Shown: one piece after another, positions 21,593 through 33,360 of the stretch | How the letters are laid out: the number at the start of each line of letters is the position of its first letter | How positions within the stretch are numbered: position 1 is the first letter of the stretch | Assembly (NCBI RefSeq): GCF_000439435.1 | Contig: NC_021846.1 | Span: 868,001 to 932,000 of the forward strand | DNA length: 64,000 nt | DNA from: Spiroplasma taiwanense CT-1 | Lineage (GTDB): Bacteria > Bacillota_I > Bacilli_A > Mycoplasmatales > Mycoplasmataceae | Reading direction: 5' to 3' | Position numbers and translations under genes: made by a program | The notes under the pieces: model-generated | Told to the model about the DNA's origin: nothing | Databases searched by the model: none | Seen by the model: the letters and a program-made list of their open reading frames with translations, nothing else

Positions 21593-22360
21593 TTAAGTTA
21601 ATTGAATTCTTTTTATCATTTTTGCATTATTAGTTGAATCATCAATTTCTAAAATAATTCCACATAAAATACCATTATTTTCAGAGGGACTAAACTTAAT
21701 AGGAAGCCCTGTTTTTTCCTTAAAAATTACTTCTTGTGGATTTGCCCCAATTATAGAATCAAGTGGTCCTGTCATTCCCAAATCAGTAATAAAAGCTGTT
21801 CCTTTTGGAAGAATTCTTTCATCTGCTGTTTGAACATGTGTATGTGTACCAAAAACTCCTGTTAATTGACCATCATAATTTCAAGCAAAAGCTATTTTTT
21901 CAGCACTTGCCTCACCATGAAAATCAACAATATGAATTTCTGCCTTATTTTGTAATAAAATTTGATCCATTATTTCATAGGGATTATTAACATGTTCCAT
22001 AAAACTTTTACCCATAATATTTGTAATTCTTATAGTTTTATTTTTTATAAAAAACTCATTAGTTCCAAGTCCTGGAAGATAAGAATTCATATTTGCAGGC
22101 CTCAGTAAATCATGAGTTTCATTAATAAATTCAAAAGTTTCTCTATTTTTGAAAACATGATTTCCTGTTGTAATTACATTAACTTTTAATTTCTTTAAAA
22201 AATCATAATGATTTTTATTAATGCCTTTTCCATGGCTAATATTTTCACCATTAACAACAATAAAATCAATATTTTCCTGTTTAACTAATTTATTTAAATG
22301 TTTTTCTAGAATAAGTCTACCTGACTTTGAATAAACATCTCCAACTAATAAAATATTCAC
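21593..22360 (-). CDS. ymdB: YmdB-type metallophosphoesterase
   Basis: 255 aa, the normal length of the TIGR00282 family. Calcineurin-like di-metal fold: N-terminal ILLVGDVYSKSGR, VVNGENISHGKG, TTGNHVFKN, then IVDFHGEASAEKIA and a GTHTHVQTADERIL motif supply the metal ligands. In Bacillus YmdB hydrolyses 2',3'- or 3',5'-cyclic nucleotides and affects RNA turnover and development. GTG start 22360 overlaps the ylxM stop TAG, with GGAG upstream, so translation is coupled. Confidence 0.93.
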
Positions 22361-22683
22361 TATGTATCTCCCTCTAATTCTAAAATAAATTCTTCTTTTG
22401 AAAGTTTATTATTTTTATAGTTTTCAATAATTTCTCTTAATTTATCACTCTTATTTTTTAAAGTTAATTTTTGTTCAAAATCAATTAATAAATTAGAAGT
22501 TTTTGAAATACTATCATAAACTGCATTTCTAGATATATTAAATTCTTGTGCTATTTCTTGAAGTGTTAAATCCTCAAAAAAATATAATTCAAAATATTTT
22601 TGTTGTTTGTCAGTTAATAAGCTTTTATAAAAATCATATAATTGACCTATCAGAACAGATTTTACTATATCATTATTATTCAT
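22360..22683 (-). CDS. ylxM: YlxM family SRP-associated helix-turn-helix protein
   Basis: About 107 aa. Sigma-factor-like HTH: LTDKQQKYFELYFFEDLTLQEIAQEF followed by ISRNAVYDSIS, which is the YlxM (DUF134-like, sigma70 region 4-like) pattern. In Firmicutes ylxM accompanies ftsY and ffh, and the protein stimulates SRP GTPases in Streptococcus. The ATG at 22681-22683 is preferred; another ATG at 22687 is possible. Both lie inside or at the end of ftsY. The stop overlaps the ymdB start. The usual next gene ffh is not here; ymdB follows. Confidence 0.9.
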   Translation of the reverse strand: MNNNDIVKSVLIGQLYDFYKSLLTDKQQKYFELYFFEDLTLQEIAQEFNISRNAVYDSISKTSNLLIDFEQKLTLKNKSDKLREIIENYKNNKLSKEEFILELEGDT

Positions 22684-23662
22684 TGTCATCTTCTTCCATA
22701 AAGTCCTTTGTTAATTCTCATACATATTCATCAACATCAAATTTAACTAAATCATCAACTTTTTCCCCAGTTCCCATTAATTTTACTGGAATATTCAATA
22801 TATCTTTAATTGCTAAAGCAATCCCACCTTTGCTTGTTCCATCCATTTTTGTAAGTATTATTCCACTTACCTGAGTTGTTTCAGAAAAAGCTTTTGCCTG
22901 ACTAATACCATTTTGACCAGTTTGAGCATCAATTACAAGTAATCTTTCATGTGGACCATCAGAAACACTTTTTTGAATAATTTTTGTCATTTTTTCTAAT
23001 TCCTTCATCAAATTTTCTTTATTTTGAAGTCTTCCAGCAGTATCTATAAGCAATAAATCATATTTCTCATCAATCGCTTTTTTTACACCATCATAAACTA
23101 CACTAGCAGGATCCTTAGAATTATTAAAAGGCTTAATTAAATCAACATTTGTTAATCTTTTTGAACATCATTCCTGTAACTGTTCTACAGCACCTGCTCT
23201 GAAAGTATCCGCTGCTGCAATTAATACTTTCTTTCCCATTTTTGAATAAAAATTTGCTAATTTTGCAATACTTGTTGTTTTACCAACTCCATTTACACCA
23301 ACAATTAAAAAAATATTAATTTTATTTTCCTTAAAGTTCAATTTTGAATTAAACTTCCCAGAATCCAAATAAGCTTCATAAATTTGTTCTGCTAATATTT
23401 CTTTAATTTCATTAAAATTATTTTTTGGCTTTATATGTTTTTGAACTCTATTAGAAATTTCTAAAACCATTTTCATTCCCATATCTGTTTTTATTAAAAC
23501 ATTTTCCAATTCCTCAAAAAACTCACTATTTGCACCTTTATATTTTTTACTTAATTTTTTAATATCATCTGAAAAAGTAAGGGTAGTTTTGTGTTCTTTT
23601 TTATGTTTTTTAATTTCTTTTTTTGTTTCTCTTTTTGCTTTTAAATTACTTCAAAATCCCAT
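22676..23662 (-). CDS. ftsY: Signal recognition particle receptor FtsY
   Basis: 328 aa. GTPase that docks SRP-bound ribosomes at the membrane. Short basic N-terminal region, then the N domain and the G domain with GVNGVGKTTSIAKLA (G1), AAADTFRAGAVEQL, LLIDTAGRLQ (G3), and TKMDGTSKGG (G4). No acidic A domain, common in Gram-positive and mollicute proteins. It overlaps ylxM. In Firmicutes it usually follows smc; here about 6 kb of phosphate-uptake and surface genes separate the two. Confidence 0.96.
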
Positions 23663-23691
23663 ATTTTTTCTCCAATTCTTTAAAATAATTG

Positions 23692-23697
23692 TATAAT
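23692..23697 (+). promoter_or_regulatory. Possible -10 box
   Basis: TATAAT about 46 nt before the secreted-protein gene at 23744. The -35 is not clear, so this is tentative. Confidence 0.3.
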
Positions 23698-23743
23698 AAT
23701 TTTAATATAAATATAAAGTATTATTTGCAAGTGAGGAAAGAAT

Positions 23744-24640
23744 ATGAAAAAAATGTTGCCTGTTCTTCTTTCAATTGGATTAACTGTTACTCCAGTTGTG
23801 ACAACATCATTTAAAAATGAAAGTAAAGATCAAAATAAATATTTAGATTTTTTAAAATCATATAATGAATACATGTATTTCTTTTATGATAAGAATGAAA
23901 ATAAAGAAGAATATATAAAAAATAATTTAAAAGCGATATTGACAGAAAATTTTGATAGTAATGAAATCACTAAAAAAATTATTAATGAATTTGATTATGA
24001 AATTATTGAATTTAATGAAGATATTGTAAAAATTATTTTTAAAGATAAAAAAGATAATTTTATTTTAAATGAAGAGTTAGAGCTGGAATTTACTCTAATT
24101 TTATTTAATTATAATAATATTGACGATTTTAGTTCAGCTTTTCAAATTTATTTAAATTCAAATCCAATTTTATTGGAAAAAAATAATTATTTGCAAATAG
24201 AAATTGAAGATATATTAAAAATAAAATTTAAGAAATTATTTGATATTTATGCAAATTCAACACTTTATTTAAATGGAGTAAAGGAATTTTGAGAATTTTT
24301 AGATTTTGATTTAATTGAGAATTCATTAAATTTTGATAATTATCTAAACTCTGAATTTTTAACAGGAAAACAATTTAGTTTCAGTTTTTTAAGAGATTCA
24401 GTAGTTTTGCCAAAAAACATTTGACAAAAATATATTAATATATCAAAAAATATAAATATAACAAAACAAAATATATTTGAATGAATTTCAAAATATGCAT
24501 TTTTTAATAATTCAACTCTAGCATATGATAAGGTTTTTAAAATTTTAAGTATCGATAAAAAAATGAATTTTGTAACAATCCAGCTTTCTGAAAATTTATT
24601 TTCAGTTCCTAAAATTATTACATTAAAAAATTTAAAATAA
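23744..24640 (+). CDS. Secreted or surface protein, 298 aa
   Basis: Begins with a Sec signal peptide (MKKMLPVLLSIGLTVTPVV) but has no lipobox Cys, so it is likely cut by signal peptidase I or stays anchored by the signal. The mature part is Asn/Lys/Ile-rich with no recognised domain; IEIEDILKIKFKKLFDI suggests amphipathic helices. GAGGAAAG precedes the ATG. Plus-strand island between ftsY and phoU, both on the minus strand. Function unknown. Confidence 0.75.
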
Positions 24641-24670
24641 AAATAGTTTGATTAATTAAACTATTTTTTT
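24637..24670. terminator. Bidirectional terminator, secreted protein / phoU
   Basis: AAAATAGTTT and AAACTATTTT pair around an 8-nt loop; T run on the plus side. The phoU stop lies inside it. Confidence 0.8.
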
Positions 24671-25350
24671 ATTTCTAATATATTTACGATTGTTTCTTGT
24701 AACTCTTCAAATTTACCAGTTCTAATAAATTGAAGTGTTTCTTCAACATTTATTAAGTGCTCTCCTGCTCTTTCTAAATTTTTCAATTGTCTTACTATTG
24801 TAATTATTTTTTTAGAATCATCTTTTGTTTTAGCTTCAAATGTTTTTTCAGCAAGAGTATTACTTAATTCTTGAAATTCTGTTGATAATTGTTTTTCCAT
24901 TTTTAAAACTTTTATATGTTGATCATTATCATAATTTTCTATTAAAGTTGAGGTAATGTTTAACATACTATTTACTAAATCAAACATTTTCGAAATGTAT
25001 TCAACTTCAATTGGTTCTGGTCTGTATTTTATTGTAAATGTACAAATATGTTTTGCAACATCAGCAATTCTTTCAATTTCACGACTAATTAAAACTCCTC
25101 CAACTGCAAGTCTTAAATCTCCTGCAACCATTTGTTGCTTTGCAATTTTTCATAAAGCCATTTTTGTAAAACTATTTTGCATATCATTTATCATAATGTC
25201 ACCATCTACAACTTCTTTTGCAAGATCTAAGTTTTGAGATTTAAGCGCTTCAAAAGTATTTGCATATTGTGATTTTGTAGATTCAACTAATCTAATTAAT
25301 TCTTTTTTTATAGTTTTAATATCACTATCTAATATTTTATTGTAAGACAC
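24661..25350 (-). CDS. phoU: Phosphate transport regulator PhoU
   Basis: 229 aa. Two repeats of the three-helix PhoU domain, with the metal-binding E/D patterns RLAVGGVLISREIERIADVAKHIC (repeat 1) and RQLKNLERAGEHLINVEETLQFI (repeat 2). PhoU restrains Pst uptake and, where present, the PhoR sensor. No PhoBR genes are visible here, so it probably acts on the transporter itself. It begins 12 nt after the pstB stop and ends the operon. Confidence 0.95.
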
Positions 25351-25362
25351 TTTAACTTCCCC

Positions 25363-26235
25363 CTATCCAAATCTTCCAGAAATATAGTCTTCTGTTTTTT
25401 GATTTTTTGGATTTGTAAATATTTTCTTTGTTCTATCATACTCAATTAATTCTCCTTGTAAGAAGAAAGCTGTATAATCGCTTACTCTTGTTGCTTGAGC
25501 CATTGAGTGAGTAACTATTACTATTGTATATTCATTTTTTAATTTAAGTATAAGTTCTTCCACTTTTAAAGTCGCAATTGGATCTAAAGCACTTGTTGGT
25601 TCATCCATTAATAATATTTTTGGTCTCATTGCAATTGCTCTTGCAATACATAATCTTTGTTGTTGGCCTCCACTTAAACCTAAAGCAGAATCTTTTAAAT
25701 AATCTTTTACATCTTCTCAAAGTGCTGCTTTACGAAGTGAATCTTCTACAATTTGATTAAGTGCTTGTTTATCTGAAATCCCTTGATTTCTTGGTCCAAA
25801 AGCTACATTATCATAAATTGATATTGGAAATGGATTTGCTTTTTGAAAAACCATACCTACTTCTGTTCTTAATTTTACAACATCGGTTCCAGTTTCATAA
25901 ATATTTTTTCCATGAACATTTATTTCTCCTTCAATTGCAATATTATCTACCAAATCATTCATTCTATTAATAGATCTTATTAAAGTTGATTTTCCACATC
26001 CAGAAGGCCCAATTAATGCAGTAACAGTATTTTCTTTTATTGCCATATTTATATCAAACAAAGCTTGTTTTGCTCCACCATTATAATAAAAATTAAAGTC
26101 TTTAACTTCAATAACATTTTCTCTTGCTTTTAAAGGTACTTTTTTATGTTTTGAAAAAATTTTTTCTTCTGATATAAGTTCTAAATCTTCAGTATTATTT
26201 GCAATATTCTTATCTAATATTTTTTTGTCAGACAT
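25363..26235 (-). CDS. pstB: Phosphate ABC transporter ATPase PstB
   Basis: 290 aa. Powers phosphate import. Walker [10 protein letters not shown] at 76-84, [18 protein letters not shown] (typical of PstB), signature [16 protein letters not shown], and Walker [13 protein letters not shown]. An N-terminal extension of about 40 polar residues precedes the ABC domain. It starts 2 nt after the pstCA stop. Confidence 0.97.
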
Positions 26236-26237
26236 TT

Positions 26238-28364
26238 TTAATCCCTCTTTTTATCAAAAGTTTTACTAATTTTTTTTATTTTATTACTTTTGGCTTCTAT
26301 TTTTATTTTTTTTATCACATTAGATCTAACTTTACTATTTTTTCTATAAATTTTTATTCTCTTGTAATTGAATAGATTAATAAAATTTTTTCATCAGATT
26401 TTTAATGTTTTTCCAAGACTTATAAATGTCTTTTTATAATTATGATAAAAAACTTTTTTATATCTAATAATTCACAATTGCTTGAAACTAATTTTTTTAT
26501 AACCTGGTGTTAACTTAATACCAATATACTTACTTAATGCATTTAAACCTAAAACTAATAAAACTGTTACTAATGCTATTTGATATGCCACTCCAAGTGT
26601 TTCAGGATCACTTCCTTCTGAAGCCATCATATAAATTTCTGTTGTTAAAGTTGCACCTGAAGAGAAAAAACCTTCTCCTGGCATTCTCACAGCTGTTCCA
26701 AGTGTTAAATAAACTGGAGCAGATTCACCAATTATTCTTGCTATTGCAAGAATAATACCTGTAACTAGTCCTTTTGTTGCATTAGGTATTACTACTTTTA
26801 ATAATACACCTGTTTTTGTCATTCCCATTCCATATGCAGCCTCTTTATAAAGAATTGGAACAGATGTAATAGAATCTTCAAAAGCTGTAATCATAGAAGG
26901 CAAAACAACAATTGTCATAGTTAAACTTGCAGCAAAAATTGACATAGGAATTCCCATAGCTACAACAAATAAACTTAAACCAAATACACCAAATACAATA
27001 CTTGGAGTTGAAGCAAGAACATTAATTGTAAATCTAATAACTTTTGCAAATTTGCTTTCTTTATGAGCATACTCTGCAAGATAAATTGCAACAAATAAAG
27101 CTAATGGAATAGCAAATATAGTTGTTGAAAGAATTAACAAAAATGTTGTTAACATTAATGCAAATATTCCAGATCTTTGGCCCTCTATTTCTAAAAATGC
27201 ATCTAAATTAAATTTTGCAAATCCTTTAATAAAAACTGTTAATAGAATTCAACTTGTAAATCCAATTATTATTGCTGTTGAAGAAATCATAAAAAATTTT
27301 AATATTGCACTATGCATTTTTTTAGCAAACCTTTTTTCTGTATAAGTTTCTACTAAAATGTTTAATTTACTTAATTCATAGGTGTAATGTTTATTTTTGA
27401 AAGAAGTTTTTTTAGGTTTATGCTTTTTAAAATTTTTAGTCTTATTTTTATTGATATTTCCAATTGCTAAAATAATTAAATTGATTATTATCACTATAAA
27501 AAATAAAACTAAACCAATTGCATATAGTGCAGATTCATGAATTGTACCATGATTTTCTAACATTTCTAACCCAATTGTTCCTGCAAGTGTTCTAATTGAA
27601 GAGAAGATAAAACCTAAAAAACCATCATCTGTATTTAATCCTTGAGTTGAATTTCCTGCAATTAAAATTACAGCCATTGTTTCTCCAATTATTCTTGCCA
27701 CACCTGTAATAATAGCTGTAATAATTTTTGGAACTGCAGAAACTAATACAACACTAAATGTTGTTCTTTCCTTTGTCATACCTAAACCAAGAGAAGCATA
27801 ACGGTGACTTTCAGGAACTGCTTCAATTGCATTAATTGATAATGCTATCATTGTGGGCAAAGCCATAAATGATAATGTTAAACTTGCAGTCATCATATTT
27901 CCACTACTTGGAGCTCCCATTAAAACAAATAATGGACCAATTTGATCAAGTGCAAATAATCCAAATACAACTGATGGAATTCCTGCTAACAATTGAATAA
28001 CTGTTATTACAAATTTTTTTGTATTATTTTTTAAATATTCAGTAATAAACAATGAACTAAATATTGTTAAAGGAATTGCAAATAGTAATGAAATAAAAAG
28101 CATTGTTAATGTTGAAAGAATTATTTTTCCTAGTCCATATGAACCATCAACAGCACTTGAAGGAGTTCAATTTTCTGAAAAAATAAACTTAAAGAATGAA
28201 AAATTAGAAAATACTGGAACAGATTTATATAAAATAAATCCTACTAAAATAGCTAAAATTAATAAAACAATAGATGTAATAAATATAATTGAAGATTTAG
28301 TAGTTATATCTAATTTAGATGTTTTTGCCTTTGGCATTTTTTTGATTAAATTTTTTTCTCTCAT
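26238..28364 (-). CDS. pstCA: Fused phosphate ABC permease PstC-PstA
   Basis: 708 aa, one open frame once TGA is read as Trp. It holds two complete MetI-type permease halves that are separate proteins in most bacteria. The first half (~1-300) is PstC-like, the second (~340-640) PstA-like; each has six or so membrane helices and its own EAA loop ([18 protein letters not shown] and [18 protein letters not shown]). The linker (~300-335) is Lys-rich. A basic tail of ~70 residues ends the protein. GAGGT lies before the ATG. It works with PstB and PstS. Confidence 0.95.
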
Positions 28365-28373
28365 AAAATACCT

Positions 28374-29567
28374 CTATATTTTTTTATCTACTGGAAGCGG
28401 GTTAAATTCAAAATTTTTAACCAAACCCTCATCTTTAAATACTTTTTCCGCACTTTCTTTTTGAGAATCATTTGAAGAATCTGTAAGAATAAATTCAAAA
28501 AAATCCAATATTTGATTTAAATTATTATAAGTATTAAATATTGCTATAAAAGGTCTCTTAAATTCATAGATATCTTTAATAAATAAATCATTAGTCGATA
28601 AGTTTGAATCATTATTTTCAGATGTTCATTCATCCCATTTTCCATTTTCAAATTTTTGCGGTTTGCCATTTTCTCCATAAGCAAGTTTTTTGCCATTAAA
28701 TCCAGAAAGTTTAACAGTGCTTTCATTTGATAATTGACTTAAAAAGGCATTTGAAACATATCCAATACTTGGTGCTATTGCAATATTTTCAATCATAGAT
28801 CCATTTGAGTTAACAACATTTGATTTTGGCATACTTTTAATTCCAGTAATATCTGAAAATGCACTCCTAGTACCAGAACCATCTTCTCTAGTGAAAGTTA
28901 CAATTTTTTTTGATGCAGAACTATTATTTTTTATTTTTTCTAATAAATCTAAATATTTATTTTCATCATTTTTTATTAATTTTAATCCAAATTCTTCTCA
29001 AGTATAATTTCCTGCATATATTTCAGATAAATTATCATCTTCTTTTTTTGCAAAATCTACTAAATCATTTAGAGAGGTGTTTGATTGTTCTCCAATTTCA
29101 TTTCAATATGTAGGAGAATTAAAAATAACACCAATTGCGTCAATTGCAAATTCTAAACCAATATATGAATTATTTTTTTCTTCTTTATTTGCATTATTTA
29201 TAATATTTGTTTTAATAACATCAAATTCATCTTTATTTTTTACTTCACAACTTTGTGTTTCACAGTCTAATTTTTTAAATTTATGTCCAGTTGATAATGT
29301 TTCAGGTTTTATTTTTTTTGAAACAAATCCTGCTGAATACATTGTTTTTTCAACACCACCAACTCCTGCTTGACTTCCAGTGGAATTGTATACAAAGTCT
29401 GTTTTACCATTATCAAAATAAATTTTTGTCATTTTTTGCATAAATGGATTAACGCTTGTACTTCCTCCTAAAACAATTGAGTTTTTAGATGCTGTAAAAG
29501 ATCAAATTCAAAGACTTAATACTATTGTTAAAAAAACCAATAATATCAAACTTATTTTTTTTGTCAT
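28374..29567 (-). CDS. pstS: Phosphate-binding protein PstS, signal-anchored
   Basis: 397 aa. Binds phosphate outside the cell and hands it to PstCA. Binding-loop motifs are visible: GGSTSVNP at 34-41, STGSQAGVGG near 62, and a later DGSGTRSAFSDITG. The N-terminus is a membrane helix (about 6-24) without a lipobox Cys, so it should be anchored by an uncleaved signal in place of a lipid. The first gene of pstS-pstCA-pstB-phoU; AAGGAG is 8 nt before the ATG. It starts 24 nt after smc, so read-through from smc is possible. Confidence 0.93.
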
Positions 29568-29591
29568 GATTTTTCTCCTTAAAAGTATAAG

Positions 29592-32546
29592 TTATTTTGC
29601 ATTAGATAATTGTTTTGCTTCAATTAACTTTATTTGTACAAGTTTTGTAACACCTTTTTGTTCCATAGTTGCACCAAATAAAGTATCACAATTTTCCATT
29701 GTTCCCATTCTGTGAGTAACTATTAAAAATTGAGTAACATTTGTAAATGTTTTCAAATATTTTGCAAATCTCTCTACATTTGCAATATCTAAAGGTGCTT
29801 CAACCTCATCCAAAATTACTAGAGGAATTGGTTTAACTTTTAGTATAGAAAATAAAACTGATAAAGCAACCATAGATTTTTCACCACCACTTAATAAATT
29901 CAGATTTGTAATTTTCTTACCAGGTGGTGATATTTTTAGATCAATTCCTGTATTTAAAATATCATTTTCATTTGTATAAATTATTGAAGCTGATCCACCT
30001 CCAAATAAAGTTATAAAAGTTTCAGGTAATGCACTATTTACATCTTTTATAATTTTTTTAAATTGAATTATCATTTGTTCATCCATTTCACTAATTGCAT
30101 CTTTTAAATTATTTATTGAGTCAATTACATCTTGAGTTTGTTCCACATATGTTTGATATCTTGTGTTTTCTTCTTCAAATTCAGCAATTGAATCTAAATT
30201 TACGTTTCCAAGATAATTAATTTGAGTTCTTAATTCCTTAATTCTATTTCTAATTTCATCTTCTTCATTTATAACTACTATATTATTTACTTCCAAAGCA
30301 GCTTCAAAAGTTAAATCATAATTTTGTGCCAATCTAGAAGTTGAATTTGATTGTTTTTCAAGCAATAATGTTACATCCGAATTTAATCCAGAATATTTAT
30401 CTTTTAATGAAGATAGCAATTTTCTTTCTTCATCAATATGTCTACTTAAACTATTTTGTCTTTCTGATGTTTTATCTTTTATTGTTCAAATTACATTTAT
30501 CTGTTGTTGTATTTCATCTTTTGAATTCTGAAGAATTGTTGTTTGTTCAATAATTTTAATTATTTGTTCATCCACTGACTTAAATTCAATTTCATTTCCG
30601 TCCAATTCTTTTCCAGTAAGTATTCTATATTCTTCTTTTATTAAAAAGAGTTCCTTTTCTGTTAACTCACTAGCATGTTTACTTGCTCCAATTCAAGACT
30701 GAATTTCAGCAAGTTCTTCTCTTAAAATTTCAATTGTATCGCTTAATGATGAAACTTGTTTTGAAAAATTTAATTCCTTTAAATCTAATTCTTCTTTTTG
30801 TTTTTCTAATTCAATTATTTGTTCCGAATCATTTATTAATATATTTTTATGCTTACGATTTCCCCCAACTATTGCTCCATGTGGTAGTATCCGTTGCCCA
30901 TCTAATGTTACAACATTAAATTTTGCATTTGTAATTTTTGAAATTTCTAAAGCATTATCATAACTATCTACAACAATATAATTTGCTACTAAATAATCTA
31001 ATACTATTTGATATTTTTTTTCCGATTTTATTAATTCATTTGCAAAACCAATAAAACCATTTGATTTTTGTATAATAAATCTTGTTTCATTACTTATATA
31101 ATTTGGTTTTAAATTGTCAAGAGGTAAAAATGTTGCGTAACCAGCTTTGTTTTTTTTCAAAAATTCAATTGCAATTTTCACATCTACTGCTGTTTTTGTA
31201 ATTATATTTTGTAAACCGTTTTGCAAAATAACTGACATTGCAATTTCATATTCCTTATTAGTATTAATAACTTCTTGAACTGTACCAATAATCCCTGGTA
31301 AGATTTTTTTATTTTCTAAAACATTTTTCACACCTTCAAAAAGATTATCAAATGAATTTTTCCGAGAAATTAAATTATCTAAATTATTTTCTGTTTTAGC
31401 AATTTGTTTTTTTAAAATATCTAAACTTTGATTTAATTCAAATCTTTGTTTACTTGAATTATCTAAAAGATCTCTTTTCTTAATTTTATCCAATAATAAT
31501 TTAGATAATTTTTTTTCCTCTGCTTCTAAATTAATTTCCAATTCTTTTGATTTATTTTTTAATTCGGCAATTTTAAATTCCTTATTATCAATATCAATTT
31601 TAGTTTTTTTTGCTTCGAGAGTAATTCTTGAAACTTTTAGTTCACTAATTTTTTCAACAATTTTTGTAAATTCTCTATTTAATTTTGAAAACTCTTTATC
31701 ATGCGAAAGATTTGACTTAGAAATAGAAGTAAATTCTTCTGATGTTTTATTAATTGATTTTTCAAGTGAACTAATTTCTGTTTTAAGTTCAGATTTTTGT
31801 TCACTTAGTTCTAATATTCTTTTTTTATACAATTTTATATCATTAACTAAAACTGCAACTTCAATATTTTTTAGTTCATTGAACATTTCTTGATATGAGA
31901 TTGCTTTTTTTGACTGCTTCTTCAAATTTGGAAGTTTTCTTTCAATTTCATTTATAATGTCATTTAATCTATCTAAGTTTTCTTGTGTTCTAATTAATTT
32001 TCTAACAGCTTCTTCTTTTCTTTTTTTATACATTGCAACACCAGCAGCTTCATCAAAAATTTTTCTTCTTTCCTCAGGTTTTGATTCAACAAAATGACTT
32101 ATTGATCCCTGAGAAATAATAGCTAAACTTGATTTAGTTAAACCAGTTTCTAAAGCAATTTCTTGAATATCTTTTAATCTAACTTTGCTCTTGTTAATAT
32201 AATATTCAGATTCCTTAGTTAGTTTAAAAAATTTTCTTGTAATTGATACTTCATTATAATCTAATGTGCTAAATGCTCTATTAGTATTGTCAAAAACAAG
32301 AGTTACTTCAGCAATATTCAATCCTTTTCTATCACTGCTTCCAGCAAAAACTATATCTTCCATTGAATCTCCACGTAGTGATTTATATGATTGTTCACCT
32401 AACGCTCACATAATAGCATCATTTATATTTGATTTACCGCTACCATTTGGCCCAACAATTCCTGTCATTGAATATTGAAAGTCTAAATTTATTGGTTCTG
32501 CAAAAGATTTAAAACCAAAAACTTCTATTTTTTTTAAAAAAATCAT
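29592..32546 (-). CDS. smc: Chromosome partition protein SMC
   Basis: 984 aa. ATPase that organises the chromosome. Walker A GPNGSGKS at 32-39, two long coiled coils, a hinge around residues 400-520 (GIIGTVQEVINTNKEYEIAM, TKTAVDVKIAIEFLKKNKAG), the C-terminal signature LLSGGEKSMVALSVLF, and Walker B LVILDEVEAPLD. Shorter than the ~1190 aa Bacillus protein, which implies shorter arms. Follows rnc as in Firmicutes. The usual downstream ftsY is displaced by the pst operon. ScpA/ScpB are not seen in this window. Confidence 0.96.
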
Positions 32547-32633
32547 TTTATTTTCCTCTTGTTTTTGCATATAGCCGTCCTATATAACTTAAATACATTA
32601 TATATATTTTTTGAAAATTGTAAAATTTACATA

Positions 32634-32672
32634 ACTAAAAAAACCCCATTTTTAAAGGGCAATTTTAGTTTT
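32634..32672 (-). terminator. Probable terminator after rnc
   Basis: Imperfect hairpin: ACTAAAA...TTTTAGT outer pairing and CCC/GGG inner pairing, with a T7 run on the minus strand between rnc and smc. Confidence 0.55.
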
Positions 32673-33360
32673 TAAAAGTTTTTTTAATTTTTGATAAAGC
32701 ACTTTTTGCAGCTGCTTGTTCAGCCTGTTTTTTATTTGTTCCTTGACCTGTTCCAAAAACCATTTCATCGAGAATTACATTAACTGTAAATAAATTTTGA
32801 TTATTCTCCTCTTTTTCCTGAGAAATAGTTTTATAGGATAATTCCGTTCTCATTTCAATTTGAATTAATTCTTGTAATTCTGATTTATAATCATGAGAAT
32901 CATCTAAATAAAAATTCATAATATCACAAGAAAAAATTGTTTTTTCTAATCAAATCTTCAATATTTCATCACCCTGATCTAAATAAATTGCTGCTGTAAT
33001 TGATTCAAAAATATCAGAAAGAATTGAATCTTTTTCATATCCTTTTGATTCTCGTTCACCAACTCCAAGTCTAATAAAATTGGTTAAGCCAAATTTTCTT
33101 GATAAACTTGCTAATGTTTCTTTACGAACTATTGAACTTCTATATTTTGTCAATACTCCTTCATTTGATTGAGGATATTTTCTATACAAAAACTCACTTA
33201 CCTTCATTTGTAAAATAGCATCTCCCAAAAATTCTAATCTCTGGTAATTTTTACTTAATCTATTCTCATTAGAATAAGAATTATGTGTAAAAGCTTCATT
33301 AAAATAACTTAAATCATTTATAGTAATTGAAAATTTTAAAAAAAAATCTCTAATATTCAC
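32665..33360 (-). CDS. rnc: Ribonuclease III
   Basis: 231 aa. Cuts double-stranded RNA, including rRNA precursors. Catalytic signature QRLEFLGDAILQMKVSEFLY near residue 41 and the second metal site DIFESITAAIYLD; a dsRNA-binding domain fills the last ~75 residues (KSELQELIQ ... GTGQGTNKKQAEQAAAKSAL). The GTG start at 33360 overlaps the plsX stop TAG by one base, so translation is coupled. No good independent ribosome binding site is visible. Confidence 0.96.

Noticed and set aside
26238-28364. Separate pstC and pstA genes
   Set aside because: The two halves are in one frame with no stop other than Trp-coding TGA, and there is no internal RBS.
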